This document shows positions 9,005-17,148 of a DNA stretch of 64,000 nt, piece by piece. The stretch comes from Ignavibacteria bacterium. GTDB taxonomy: Bacteria; Bacteroidota; Ignavibacteria; Tepidaquicellales; Tepidaquicellaceae. Below the pieces are notes generated by a model that searched no databases, was not told the DNA's origin, and saw only the letters and a program-made list of their open reading frames with translations. The DNA lies in contig JABAQZ010000022.1 of the NCBI GenBank assembly GCA_019187405.1, positions 37,088 through 101,087 of the forward strand. The letters are read 5' to 3'. Each line of letters opens with the position of its first letter. The first letter of the stretch is position 1. The position numbers and the translations under genes are program-made.

Positions 9005-12000
9005 TTACTTCAAAACCACAAGCTTTTGTACCTGCGTTTCGGTTTTTGCTTCGTCGTCCATTATGATTTTGTAAAGATATGTTCCATTGGCGATGGCATC
9101 TCCATCTTCGTCTTTTCCGTCCCATTCAATCTGATTGTATCCAATAACGGAGGAAAATTTAATTTCCCTGATCTGTCTTCCAGAAGAAGTATAAATTTTA
9201 ATTTTGCAAGAAGTCGGATTGACTCCTCCGGTAAGATTAAAATAAAAGCTTGTTTTATCCCGCAACGGATTTGGAAAATTGTATAACTCTTTTACCGAGA
9301 GATTTTCATCTACAACAAGATCAACCGATGCAGTATCAAATTTATCTGCGTCTGCTTTGTAAATAACCGAAATAGTATTTTCCCCGGATTCCAGTACAGG
9401 ATTAAAAGCCAAAGATCCGTCATTCAAAAAAGGAGCAATGTTTTGTTTAGCGATTTTAGATTTTACATCCGAATACTGTTTTGCATTTAAACCAACGGGT
9501 ATTACTTTATCATTAATCTTCACTGTGATATCGGAAGATTCCACAATATTATCCGCGAGTAAACCGGTTTTTGAGAAACTGATTTTCAATTCAGGTTCTT
9601 TTCTTACATAATCTCCGCTCCTGACGATTTTTCCGTCGCTGTAAAATTCAACTGCAGAAACCGGCAGCTGCTGATAATTTATAGTTAGATTAAATTCCAA
9701 AGAGTTGTTGAATGTATAAAGTTCATTAGTTTCACCAAGAGGTTTGATTTCAATTAAGACAGGTATTTTGTTATCAGAACCCGGTCTGTGATAAGGGACT
9801 TTAAATTTTGCATAATAATTTGCAGAACTGTCGATTTTTATTAATTTGTTTATTGTATCGGATTTAATAAGTATTCCCGGAGAAGGCGATGTTTTATAAA
9901 TATTTACAATCACTCCTTCAATATCCTTGTATCCCGCGCTGTGATAATCGAAATAAACTTTTACTTCGCTGCCCGTTGTTACCAGAGTATCTGAAATTTT
10001 AAAAGAATGAATATCGAATACGAGTTCTGACGGAAGAGTGTAATTTGCTTTCAGCGAATTCAGTTGTGAAGATGTAAAGCCGTAATTTGTATCGATGGAA
10101 ATTTTTGTCTGCAGATTAAGGAAAGGGTATAGATATGAATTTACGGTATCAAGTTCAACAAGTGAATTTGATGTTACATTATTCATCAGCAAGGTCTGAT
10201 TGCCGTTTCTGTCCATTCCGAATACATCAAATGAAATAGCGCTAAGATGATTCAAAGTCTGTTCCCAGGAAAAATTTGTCCATTGCTCGGCCGGACCAAT
10301 AACGTTGTTTGCATACCCGTATGTTTCTTTAATAATAGAGCTTTTTGAACTGTTGGCTGGTCTCCAGCCTACTCCGGAAGAATATTTATAATATTGTTCA
10401 GATACATCAGACGGACCAGCGCCGAGAGATCCTATAAAACTCCATGTATCGAACTGACCAAACTTCTGCAAGCTGTCAATCTTAGTACTTCCGAAATCTC
10501 TGATTTTCTGCTTTGCGGCTGAGTTCATTACTACTACCTGATTGTATGCAACGTAAGATGCATTTAGAGCCATTAGATAATGCGTCGTATCAAAAGTATT
10601 TAAGAAATTAATCACAGTATCATTCGAAAGCGAATTTGTCATTCGGACATTTTTGATATCAAGTATGTGTCCGTCGAGTTTTTTTACTTTAATCATGTTA
10701 AGTCCCGGATCTCTGCCTCCGTCAACATTTACATTCTTATCGTTTACAGTAAAAGAAGACATCTCGGCTCCGTTGTTTCCAAATGATGTTACGAGCAATG
10801 TCAATGGATAAGTATTCATTTGCAATCCCGAATTTACATAGCTGATTTTATACAGATCTGTTGATGGATACTGATTCCCGCCAATCTTTAAAATTGTATT
10901 TGCAGAATCTTCCAGAAGATTATTGCCGAAAGATTTTGTTGCATTAGCCAGAGCAGTAGGATGATATATAAAAGTCTGATAATTTGTCCAGCCTGTGCTG
11001 TCAGTATTAATCAAGGCATTTGTCCTCCAGTAATAAATCATACCGGGAATTAAAACAGGTATGTCGGTTTTGAATTTTGTAATGACATCATTTACATCGT
11101 TTCTTACAAAAGTTCTTTTCAAAGGAGAGTTGAAATATTGAGTCGTATCAAATTCCAGTATGACTTTTACATTATTGTTCAGGTTATTAGAAACGGGATT
11201 CAATCCTGCAAATTCCACACTGTCGGTTCTTACAACAGAATTATTCAGCGGTTTCATTGTAACATAAGACAAATTCATTATCGGAATTTTGATCGTAATG
11301 GAATTATTGTTTTTATATTCGTTTGGTTCCCAGTTGTCAACGTCAAGAATTACTTGAACTGAGTGATTGTCAATGGAATCCAATTCAAAATTAAATCTAA
11401 CAGTGTCATAAAGTTCAAAAGCATATACAACCGTATCGAATGTCTTTACCGTTGTTAAGTTTTTCTTAAGGTTAAACCTGATTTTACAAGAATCGGCATA
11501 GAGACCGTAATTTTTTGGATATATAGTCAGTGTTAGTTTGTCAAACAGCGCCGGATAGGTATTTGAAAGTTTATAATCTGATTCGACTATTGCATAATCC
11601 GGCTGAAGGGGAGTGTTGAACTTAATTGCTGGATCTCCAAGAAGGTTGTAACAATTCACAGTATGTCTGACTGATGATGACAAAGAATCCTGCTTAACCT
11701 TGTTGAGTCCGTTTTTTAAAACTTCACCTATCTGTCTAATGGTATCTTTTGCTACACCGCTAAGCAGCCAGTTCTGCATAATGCTTTGAGAATAAAACCA
11801 GCCCCAGCCGGTAGTACCGACAAATCCAATAGCTCCTCTGTTTGCCATTGTTACAAATTTTTCACCGAAAGATCTTGCATTCGGAACTCCTGTTTTTCCC
11901 GTATAGCATGTCATGCTTAAAACAAGCGAAAGTTTTCCGTAATTTTCCAGCGTTGAAGGTTCCTGCATTGCATCTTCCCAGTTCTCGTATCCGGCATGTC

Positions 12001-13867
12001 CGATGAAGTTAACAACCATTGATCCGCTGTTGATGTTTTTTCTTACAGAATCTTTGTAATTGTAAGTAACCGATGTGGATGTATCATTTCTGAAAATTCT
12101 TATTACATTTCCGGACAAAGCAGGCGGAATGATCTGATTATTTATAATGGGATTCATAATGCTTTGAAATGACTGCTGATCGTAAATTGTGCCTCCTCCG
12201 ATAATGAAGGTATGATTTTTCCACCATAATGCAGGAGTAACAGTTTCATAAGTAATAATATTATTAACCATGTCCTGAGCTTCTTGTGAAGTAAAAGCAG
12301 GCAGTCTTCCGATTCCTACCATTGGCCAGTAAGTAAACCCTGCAGTATTGAAGTTTGCAAAATAATTATCCGATGACGGATTTCCTGCAACGGGAATAAG
12401 ATTTTTATAGTAAGTAGAGGAGGAAATATTTTTCTTTGGGTCGAGAGAACCTCTTCCGAGCAGGCAGATAAATTTAAGCTTGGGTAATTCCCAGTTATTG
12501 TATGCATAGCGAGTAAAATTTCTTATAGCGACTGGTTCCTGCAGACCGTAATTAAAGACATCATACACATCTTGAATCTCGGCTTTCGTAAATCTGTAAT
12601 TATCCTGAGTTTCTCTGTGATTTTTCAGTTGTTCGGCTTGAGCTTCAAAGATTGAATTGTAAACAAGAATGTAATCAGCTCCGTTTGTTGAAGATACAAA
12701 ATCGGGTACTTTTCTTTTTGTAATTTTATAAGGTTTCTTTGTAAGGTTTTTATTATAAACTTCTAACTTTGCATTACCTTTAGCCGAAAAAGTTAAAGTA
12801 TCTCCGCTGTTAGAAAAGTCTGTTATTTTATAACCATTTTTAACATCATAGATAAACATTGGATTTGCAGGTACATATCCTGTCAGCTGAATTTTCTTTG
12901 TAACTGTATCCGATTCAAGTTCTCCTCTGAAATAATTATTTCTTAGAATGAACAGTTTCGGATAACGCAAGTCACCGAAGTCCAGGGAAAGCTGACAACC
13001 AGGCGCATCAGTAACATATTTGTAGTAAAAATTATTTGTTGAAGATTTTTTTAAGATAGAGCTTGAGAAAGTAAGTGTAGAATCAAATCTTCCGAAATTA
13101 TCTTTATAGATTACTGCGACAACAGTATTGTTGATTAGTAATTCAAGTTTATGTTCATTATAAACTGAAGAATTAATGATATAAGGATAGGCAAAAAATC
13201 TGAAAGTACAGGTTTTGTCAAGAGTATCAGCAATAGGAACATTGAAAGTATCAGAAATAATTTGTCCATTAGTCATGTGCTGCCAGTACCAGCCTTCGCC
13301 CTGAAAAAGTTCATTGTTGAAATTTCTGAAATCATTAGCGTCTGCTCTTTCGCCCATAGAATAGACTTTGTCTTTTTCCGAATGAACTCGTTCAAACACA
13401 TAATTAGGGCTGTAAGATGTATCAGATAAAAATCCATAATCAATATATCTTAAACCGTTGCTGCCGTCCCAGCCGATCCAGTAATAATTTGTATCGGAAT
13501 ACATATTTATGTATTCATCCTTTGTATAATAGACGGCATTGTCAATAGTATAATAATTAGTCGGACCGCCGTAAGATCTTATTCCATAAAAATCAAGATA
13601 GTCGCTTGCATCAAAAGTCCCGTCGCTTTCACCCTGGAAAAAAACTGGAATTTCCGAACCTTTATAATAAACTTTAACCGTTCTTGGATCAATAGAAGCA
13701 GTATTAATTCCTGCATTTGTAAAATCGGTTCTGCTAATTCTGTACATTCCGTCTTCAATTACGGCTAATTTCAGATAATCTTTATTTGGCGTAATCCATC
13801 CGTAATTTTGGGAATGAACCTGACCTGTCAGCAAACTCAATGCAAATACAACAATAAATTTTTTCAT
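9005..13867 (-). CDS. C25 (gingipain/PorU-like) cysteine protease with T9SS sorting domain
   Basis: About 1620 residues from the ATG at 13867, chosen because it begins a clear signal peptide (MKKFIVVFALSLLTGQVHSQ); an in-frame start 78 bp upstream would put an unlikely leader before it. The peptidase C25 core has the catalytic His in NFIGHAGYENW (about residue 620) and the catalytic Cys in LSMTCYTGKTG (about residue 653). Several Ig-like segments follow, and the last ~90 residues (FPNPLRDKTSFYF to VQKLVVLK) are a T9SS/FlgD-like sorting domain. It resembles PorU, the T9SS signal peptidase, as well as secreted C25 proteases. No other T9SS machinery gene is visible nearby. Confidence 0.85.
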   Translation of the reverse strand: MKKFIVVFALSLLTGQVHSQNYGWITPNKDYLKLAVIEDGMYRISRTDFTNAGINTASIDPRTVKVYYKGSEIPVFFQGESDGTFDASDYLDFYGIRSYGGPTNYYTIDNAVYYTKDEYINMYSDTNYYWIGWDGSNGLRYIDYGFLSDTSYSPNYVFERVHSEKDKVYSMGERADANDFRNFNNELFQGEGWYWQHMTNGQIISDTFNVPIADTLDKTCTFRFFAYPYIINSSVYNEHKLELLINNTVVAVIYKDNFGRFDSTLTFSSSILKKSSTNNFYYKYVTDAPGCQLSLDFGDLRYPKLFILRNNYFRGELESDTVTKKIQLTGYVPANPMFIYDVKNGYKITDFSNSGDTLTFSAKGNAKLEVYNKNLTKKPYKITKRKVPDFVSSTNGADYILVYNSIFEAQAEQLKNHRETQDNYRFTKAEIQDVYDVFNYGLQEPVAIRNFTRYAYNNWELPKLKFICLLGRGSLDPKKNISSSTYYKNLIPVAGNPSSDNYFANFNTAGFTYWPMVGIGRLPAFTSQEAQDMVNNIITYETVTPALWWKNHTFIIGGGTIYDQQSFQSIMNPIINNQIIPPALSGNVIRIFRNDTSTSVTYNYKDSVRKNINSGSMVVNFIGHAGYENWEDAMQEPSTLENYGKLSLVLSMTCYTGKTGVPNARSFGEKFVTMANRGAIGFVGTTGWGWFYSQSIMQNWLLSGVAKDTIRQIGEVLKNGLNKVKQDSLSSSVRHTVNCYNLLGDPAIKFNTPLQPDYAIVESDYKLSNTYPALFDKLTLTIYPKNYGLYADSCKIRFNLKKNLTTVKTFDTVVYAFELYDTVRFNFELDSIDNHSVQVILDVDNWEPNEYKNNNSITIKIPIMNLSYVTMKPLNNSVVRTDSVEFAGLNPVSNNLNNNVKVILEFDTTQYFNSPLKRTFVRNDVNDVITKFKTDIPVLIPGMIYYWRTNALINTDSTGWTNYQTFIYHPTALANATKSFGNNLLEDSANTILKIGGNQYPSTDLYKISYVNSGLQMNTYPLTLLVTSFGNNGAEMSSFTVNDKNVNVDGGRDPGLNMIKVKKLDGHILDIKNVRMTNSLSNDTVINFLNTFDTTHYLMALNASYVAYNQVVVMNSAAKQKIRDFGSTKIDSLQKFGQFDTWSFIGSLGAGPSDVSEQYYKYSSGVGWRPANSSKSSIIKETYGYANNVIGPAEQWTNFSWEQTLNHLSAISFDVFGMDRNGNQTLLMNNVTSNSLVELDTVNSYLYPFLNLQTKISIDTNYGFTSSQLNSLKANYTLPSELVFDIHSFKISDTLVTTGSEVKVYFDYHSAGYKDIEGVIVNIYKTSPSPGILIKSDTINKLIKIDSSANYYAKFKVPYHRPGSDNKIPVLIEIKPLGETNELYTFNNSLEFNLTINYQQLPVSAVEFYSDGKIVRSGDYVRKEPELKISFSKTGLLADNIVESSDITVKINDKVIPVGLNAKQYSDVKSKIAKQNIAPFLNDGSLAFNPVLESGENTISVIYKADADKFDTASVDLVVDENLSVKELYNFPNPLRDKTSFYFNLTGGVNPTSCKIKIYTSSGRQIREIKFSSVIGYNQIEWDGKDEDGDAIANGTYLYKIIMDDEAKTETQVQKLVVLK

Positions 13868-14128
13868 GATAAAATTAAATGAGATGTTTAGTTGATAAAA
13901 CATATTTGATAAATTATTACAATGCAACATAAAAAACAGACACAATCAAAACTGCGGAAAAAATCAAAACTTTAGAGTAAAACAGATATTAACTGTAATA
14001 ATGAAGAGATGATAAATTATTCTTCTGGCAATATTCCTTTATTAATTGCAATTCGATTAAAAGAACACAAAATTTACTATACAAATTCAGAAAATTTCGA
14101 AAAGGAGAAATTTCATTTCTGTATTGAG

Positions 14129-14159
14129 TTGTAAAGAATCTTAATATTGGCTATTTTTG
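14129..14159 (+). promoter_or_regulatory. Bacteroidetes-type promoter for tRNA-Asp
   Basis: TTG at 14129-14131 is separated by 20 bp from TATTTTTG at 14152-14159. This fits the Bacteroidetes sigma-A pattern (-33 TTG, -7 TAnnTTTG). It points at the tRNA-Asp gene about 90 bp downstream. Confidence 0.65.
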
Positions 14160-14185
14160 TCAAAACTTAAACTGAGTATTTAATC

Positions 14186-14220
14186 AGAACGCCTGATCCT
14201 GAGTTCTCGGGATAGGTCGC
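14186..14220 (+). other. tRNA-Asp-like fragment interrupted by a hairpin
   Basis: AGAACGCCTGA at 14186-14196 and GGTCGC at 14215-14220 match the same two blocks of the tRNA-Asp at 14271-14281 and 14294-14299. Here they are separated by a small palindrome (TCCTGAG-TT-CTCGGGA) instead of the anticodon loop and stem. The fragment lies in the predicted tRNA leader. It may be a relic of an earlier rearrangement at this tRNA. Confidence 0.45.
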
Positions 14221-14248
14221 AGAAAAATAGTTCTTTAGAGATTAAAAC

Positions 14249-14323
14249 GGAGTCGTAGTTCAGTTTGGTTAGAACGCCTGACTGTCACTCAGGAGGTCGC
14301 GGGTTCGAGTCCCGTCGATTCCG
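14249..14323 (+). tRNA. tRNA-Asp (GTC)
   Basis: The cloverleaf can be folded by hand. The acceptor stem GGAGTCG (14249-14255) pairs with CGATTCC (14316-14322) with one G-T wobble. The anticodon stem CCTGA/TCAGG encloses loop CTGTCAC with anticodon GTC. The T-arm GCGGG-TTCGAGT-CCCGT and the discriminator G are typical of tRNA-Asp. CCA is not encoded. The 3' half is the attachment site of the downstream island. Confidence 0.95.
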
Positions 14324-14326
14324 CAA
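14279..14326 (+). repeat. attL: 48-bp tRNA-Asp 3' repeat
   Basis: This 48-bp stretch, from the anticodon stem to just past the tRNA end, is repeated base for base in the same orientation at 48903-48950. A direct repeat of a tRNA 3' half flanking a tyrosine integrase is the standard footprint of site-specific integration. Confidence 0.92.
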
Positions 14327-14331
14327 GAAGT

Positions 14332-14369
14332 AAAGCCCTGTAAGGATTAACACTTACAGGGCTTTTTGT
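14332..14369 (+). terminator. Terminator after tRNA-Asp
   Basis: A 13-bp perfect stem (AAAGCCCTGTAAG with CTTACAGGGCTTT) and an 8-nt loop are followed by a T-run. It begins six bases after the attL core, so it belongs to the island side and replaces the original tRNA terminator, now at 48956-48979. Confidence 0.9.
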
Positions 14370-14398
14370 TTATGATTATTGGTCAACAATCTATATCC

Positions 14399-14431
14399 GG
14401 GAACGATTTGGGAACGATTTGGGAACGATTT
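14399..14431 (+). repeat. Three tandem GGGAACGATTT repeats (probable integrase arm sites)
   Basis: Three uninterrupted copies of the 11-mer lie 73 bp inside the left end. Two more (one with a single mismatch) lie inside the right end at 48783-48804, and one lies 74 bp after the degenerate tRNA 3' end at 58712. This placement suits arm-type integrase or excisionase sites. Alternatively, the frame starting at 14401 reads ERFGNDLGTIYSEYL and ends at 14482, echoing the integrase C-terminus (LGNDLGTIYTEN), so it may instead be a fossil of an integrase end. Confidence 0.6.
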
Positions 14432-14582
14432 ATAGTGAATATTTGAAAGCTATCCGCGAGTATAATTACCATATTAATGGATAGAACATTTTAAATATAC
14501 CGGAAATTATATATCTTCATATACGAAAAATTTAATTCCAAAATTCATTTGACCTTAATGAATAAGGCAAATTATACAATAG

Positions 14583-14712
14583 TGTGGCTATTACGTCCCT
14601 CGCAAACACTGAAGGTTTGCGAAGGACAGCAAACCCCATTTAACCGCCTCGCAATAATATATTCTCGGACGATATAAAAGTGGTTTGCCATCCTTACGGA
14701 GGAATAGCCACA
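14583..14712. repeat. Nested inverted-repeat structure (~130 bp)
   Basis: Outer arms TGTGGCTATT (14583-14592) and AATAGCCACA (14703-14712) are perfect inverted repeats. Inside, GGACAGCAAACC (14624-14635) pairs with GGTTTGCCATCC (14682-14693) except for two positions. A separate hairpin TCGCAAAC/GTTTGCGA (14600-14622) sits between them. No coding frame runs through it. It could be a transfer or single-strand origin, or a small non-autonomous repeat. Confidence 0.65.
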
Positions 14713-14875
14713 TAATAAAATAGTTTAAATAAATAATAGTAATAATCCTGTAACCAAAATAAAGATTTGTCGAATCAACGTGTGGGACTATTTAGCATGC
14801 TAAGTAGTCCTTCTCTTTTAGATAGTGAAACAATAGTTATAGAATAGGTATAGTTCGAAATGTGTAAAATATTGT

Positions 14876-15685
14876 ATGACAACTCGAAAATTGCTTCTTA
14901 ATAATTTGTTGGATATTGGTGGTGTGGCGACACTGAATAATTTATATTCTCGTTCTGCGAAGAGTTATAAAGGATCACTACTGTTTGCTCGAAAACTATT
15001 CAAAGATTATAGTGCCGAAGGCTTAATAGAAAGGATTGAACCAATCGGCAAACCCATGAATAAAGCCCGGGAAGTCTTTTATTGTCTGACCAAGAACGGA
15101 GCACGATATATCGGTAGAACTGATGAATACAAATACAAGAAGTATCAGAAGAGTCCCAATAATGTGATGCACGAGAGTATGAAGTTCGATGTGGCCTTAT
15201 CATTCCTAAAACTGTTTCCTGACAAAAAATTCACTATTCGCTATGATAGCAGCTTTTACGACGTTCAACCCGATATTCTCATACGCATTGAAAGCTCTGG
15301 CCGGAAAGAGTTAACCAAGTTTTTGCTAATTGAGATTGAACGGAAGAAGACAGTTGACCGGGTCTTCAATGAAAAGATTAAACGTTACGAGCAGATGTTT
15401 AAAAGTATTATTCGAAACAAATCTCATAATATTGGACAATTCACTGTCTTGTTTATCTATACCGATATTTGGTTTGATCCGTTTGTTCGTCCTCAGCAAT
15501 ATAGCGAACCGATAGTATCCGAGCGCATTAATACCGTTAACACACTAGTAAAAAATCTTGTTCATCACTACTGTAATGATTTGCCCGACGACCGTTACCG
15601 CTTTACTGCCTTTCACAATTTTTATAGGTTGCACGAACAGGTCTGGTATAAACCAACCGGAAAACTAACAACCATAACCTTTTAA
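14876..15685 (+). CDS. Replication-relaxation family protein
   Basis: 269 residues. The N-terminal ~75 residues form a winged-helix-like region (GGVATLNNLYSR, REVFYCLTKNGARYI). The next part has NNVMHESMKFDVALSFL, VQPDILIRIE and KFLLIEIERKKTVDRVFNEKIKRYEQMF. That order (wHTH, His-rich helix, PD...E...E strands) matches the replication-relaxation family (Pfam Replic_Relax) found on plasmids and conjugative or mobilizable elements. It would take part in nicking or replication of the element. The start follows a long leader containing the structured repeat at 14583-14712. No partner relaxase is visible in the window. Confidence 0.65.
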   Translation: MTTRKLLLNNLLDIGGVATLNNLYSRSAKSYKGSLLFARKLFKDYSAEGLIERIEPIGKPMNKAREVFYCLTKNGARYIGRTDEYKYKKYQKSPNNVMHESMKFDVALSFLKLFPDKKFTIRYDSSFYDVQPDILIRIESSGRKELTKFLLIEIERKKTVDRVFNEKIKRYEQMFKSIIRNKSHNIGQFTVLFIYTDIWFDPFVRPQQYSEPIVSERINTVNTLVKNLVHHYCNDLPDDRYRFTAFHNFYRLHEQVWYKPTGKLTTITF

Positions 15686-15689
15686 CAAT

Positions 15690-15893
15690 ATGGGCATGAA
15701 TACCGACAACAATCTTAATTTTAGTGATGTAGCATATATTCGTTTTCAAGAACGAAATCGTATCATATCCAACATGAAATCAATTCTCAAGAATTTTCCT
15801 GAACAGTTTCCGAGCCGGAAGCGATACAGAATTGCCACTGATATTTGCAATCTCCTCTACAAAGAAATTGAAGACCGTTTCGGATTGTTTTGA
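15690..15893 (+). CDS. Small hypothetical protein
   Basis: 67 residues (start possibly MGMN at 15690 or the ATG at 15696), beginning just after the stop of the replication-relaxation gene. It is mostly helical and rich in Arg, Asn and Ile, with no motif I recognise and no signal peptide. The tight spacing suggests it is co-translated with its neighbour and could be an accessory DNA-binding protein. Confidence 0.5.
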   Translation: MGMNTDNNLNFSDVAYIRFQERNRIISNMKSILKNFPEQFPSRKRYRIATDICNLLYKEIEDRFGLF

Positions 15894-15940
15894 TCTGCCT
15901 GTGTAGTGAGATTAGATAGCACCTTACCAAATTAAAATCG

Positions 15941-16065
15941 CTTAACGCTATCCGTCTATTAATTTTAGCGTCAGCCCTTCCTGCATCAAGGTAGTAGCTT
16001 TGCTCTCCACCTTGACACAATCGGGCTCCCAGACGCTGTATGTTTTTTTGCCGGATAGCGTTAAG
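15941..16065. repeat. Structured element A: nested stems with 14-bp terminal inverted repeat
   Basis: CTTAACGCTATCCG (15941-15954) and its exact complement CGGATAGCGTTAAG (16052-16065) bound the element. Nested inside are AGCGTC/GACGCT, AGCCC/GGGCT and TCAAGGT/ACCTTGA. The central part (TTCCT, TCAAGGTAGTA, CTCCACCT, GGGCTCCC) recurs at 21809-21899 with paired changes. It looks like a structured RNA or a foldable DNA site; its identity is unknown. Confidence 0.7.
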
Positions 16066-16251
16066 ACGGGCGCATCGGCTTCATTAATTTCCGTCATTGT
16101 ACATAATTATGAACAATAGAGTAACAGAAGTACTCCAAGCAGTACTAACTGAATTTGAAGCCGGTATACTGATAGTAGCATTGTAATAGCTCAACAACTC
16201 GTTGCAACCTTTAAGACGCTTGAAAATATTCACAAGGCTACGATTCAAGAA

Positions 16252-16731
16252 TTGGTACAGATTAAAGGCATTGGAGTATCGCATGCAGGAAAAATTCTTG
16301 CATGCCTAGAAATCGCCAAACGACTCAACGAGAACAACGAGGCGAGCAAAAAAACAAATCCAATAACTGCACCGGATATGTTGTTTGAACAAATCAAGAA
16401 CAAGGTTACAAATTACTACAAGGAGCATTTCTTTGTCTGTAGTTTGGACACGCGCAACAATTTAATAGCGGTAGATGAAATTAGTATCGGAACGCTCACG
16501 TGTTCACTGGTTCATCCGCGAGAAGCCTTTGAAATGGCAATCAAGCGTCACGCCGCACACGTGATTATAGCTCATAATCATCCCTCCGGTGAAACTGAAC
16601 CGAGTGAAGACGATTTGAAAATAACCAAGCGGTTAGTGGATGCCGGAAAAGTAATGGGCATTGAAGTTTTAGATCACTTGATTATCACTCCTAAAACGTA
16701 TTTGTCATTCAAAGAAAAATGTTTAATCTGA
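16252..16731 (+). CDS. radC: RadC-like MPN/JAB-domain protein, N-terminus degenerate
   Basis: From the TTG at 16252 the product is 159 residues. It has the end of a helix-hairpin-helix region (QIKGIGVSHAGKI) and a complete MPN+ domain with the JAMM-type motif HNHPSGETEPSEDD. RadC proteins are common on integrated elements; their function is unproven. The same frame is open back to 16159 and still reads like RadC (SIVIAQQLVATFKTLENIHKATIQEL split over that stretch), but it lacks an ATG and stops at 16156. The first part of the gene has therefore been lost or a non-standard start is used. Confidence 0.7.
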   Translation: MVQIKGIGVSHAGKILACLEIAKRLNENNEASKKTNPITAPDMLFEQIKNKVTNYYKEHFFVCSLDTRNNLIAVDEISIGTLTCSLVHPREAFEMAIKRHAAHVIIAHNHPSGETEPSEDDLKITKRLVDAGKVMGIEVLDHLIITPKTYLSFKEKCLI

Positions 16732-16744
16732 AAGGAGTCAACGT

Positions 16745-16924
16745 ATGGATAGTGAAATAGTTCTTTCCAATGATGATGAGGAATTTCTCGATTCTCTTTT
16801 TAAAGAAACAGCTTATGTGTGTGTAAATTGTCTTTCATCCGCAGATGTTGATGAAGACCAGAAATATACATACTGTGAATTTTGTGAAGCATTCACTGAA
16901 GTCAAGAAAAGAGATACAACATGA
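16745..16924 (+). CDS. Small acidic protein with two Cys pairs
   Basis: 59 residues starting 13 bp after the RadC stop, with an AAAGGAG ribosome binding site (16732-16738). It is very acidic at the N-terminus (SNDDEEFLDSLF) and contains CVNC and CEFC pairs about 20 residues apart, the layout of a zinc ribbon. No homologue comes to mind. It may be a small zinc-binding regulator moving with RadC. The clear ribosome binding site and Cys pairs make it likely to be real. Confidence 0.6.
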   Translation: MDSEIVLSNDDEEFLDSLFKETAYVCVNCLSSADVDEDQKYTYCEFCEAFTEVKKRDTT

Positions 16925-17002
16925 GTTCATTTCTCAACATCTCACAATATCATATCTTAAAAGTCCTAATAGTGTTCATTCCGCAAGCTGTTATTACACA
17001 GC

Positions 17003-17031
17003 AAAGCCATTCTGAAAAGAGTGGCTTTTTT
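17003..17031 (+). terminator. Intrinsic terminator
   Basis: AAAGCCA and TGGCTTT form a stem with a 12-nt loop followed by a T-run. It closes the RadC and zinc-ribbon gene pair. Confidence 0.75.
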
Positions 17032-17148
17032 AACAGAACATACTATATACATGAGAGGAATCTTAAGTAATAGTATCTTTAAATTATTCTAAACTCATTC
17101 TATTTTCAAACTAATCTTGGATATTGTTAGTTCATCGTTTCAATGGTA

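Noticed and set aside
15941..16065. Integron attC site
   Set aside because: GCTTAAC/GTTAAGA at the ends loosely resembles R''/R' boxes, but there is no cassette array or integron-type integrase, and the other boxes do not fit.
16921..17070. Frame starting ATGAGTTCATTT, overlapping the zinc-ribbon stop
   Set aside because: It reads through the intrinsic terminator at 17003-17031 and has no protein-like features.
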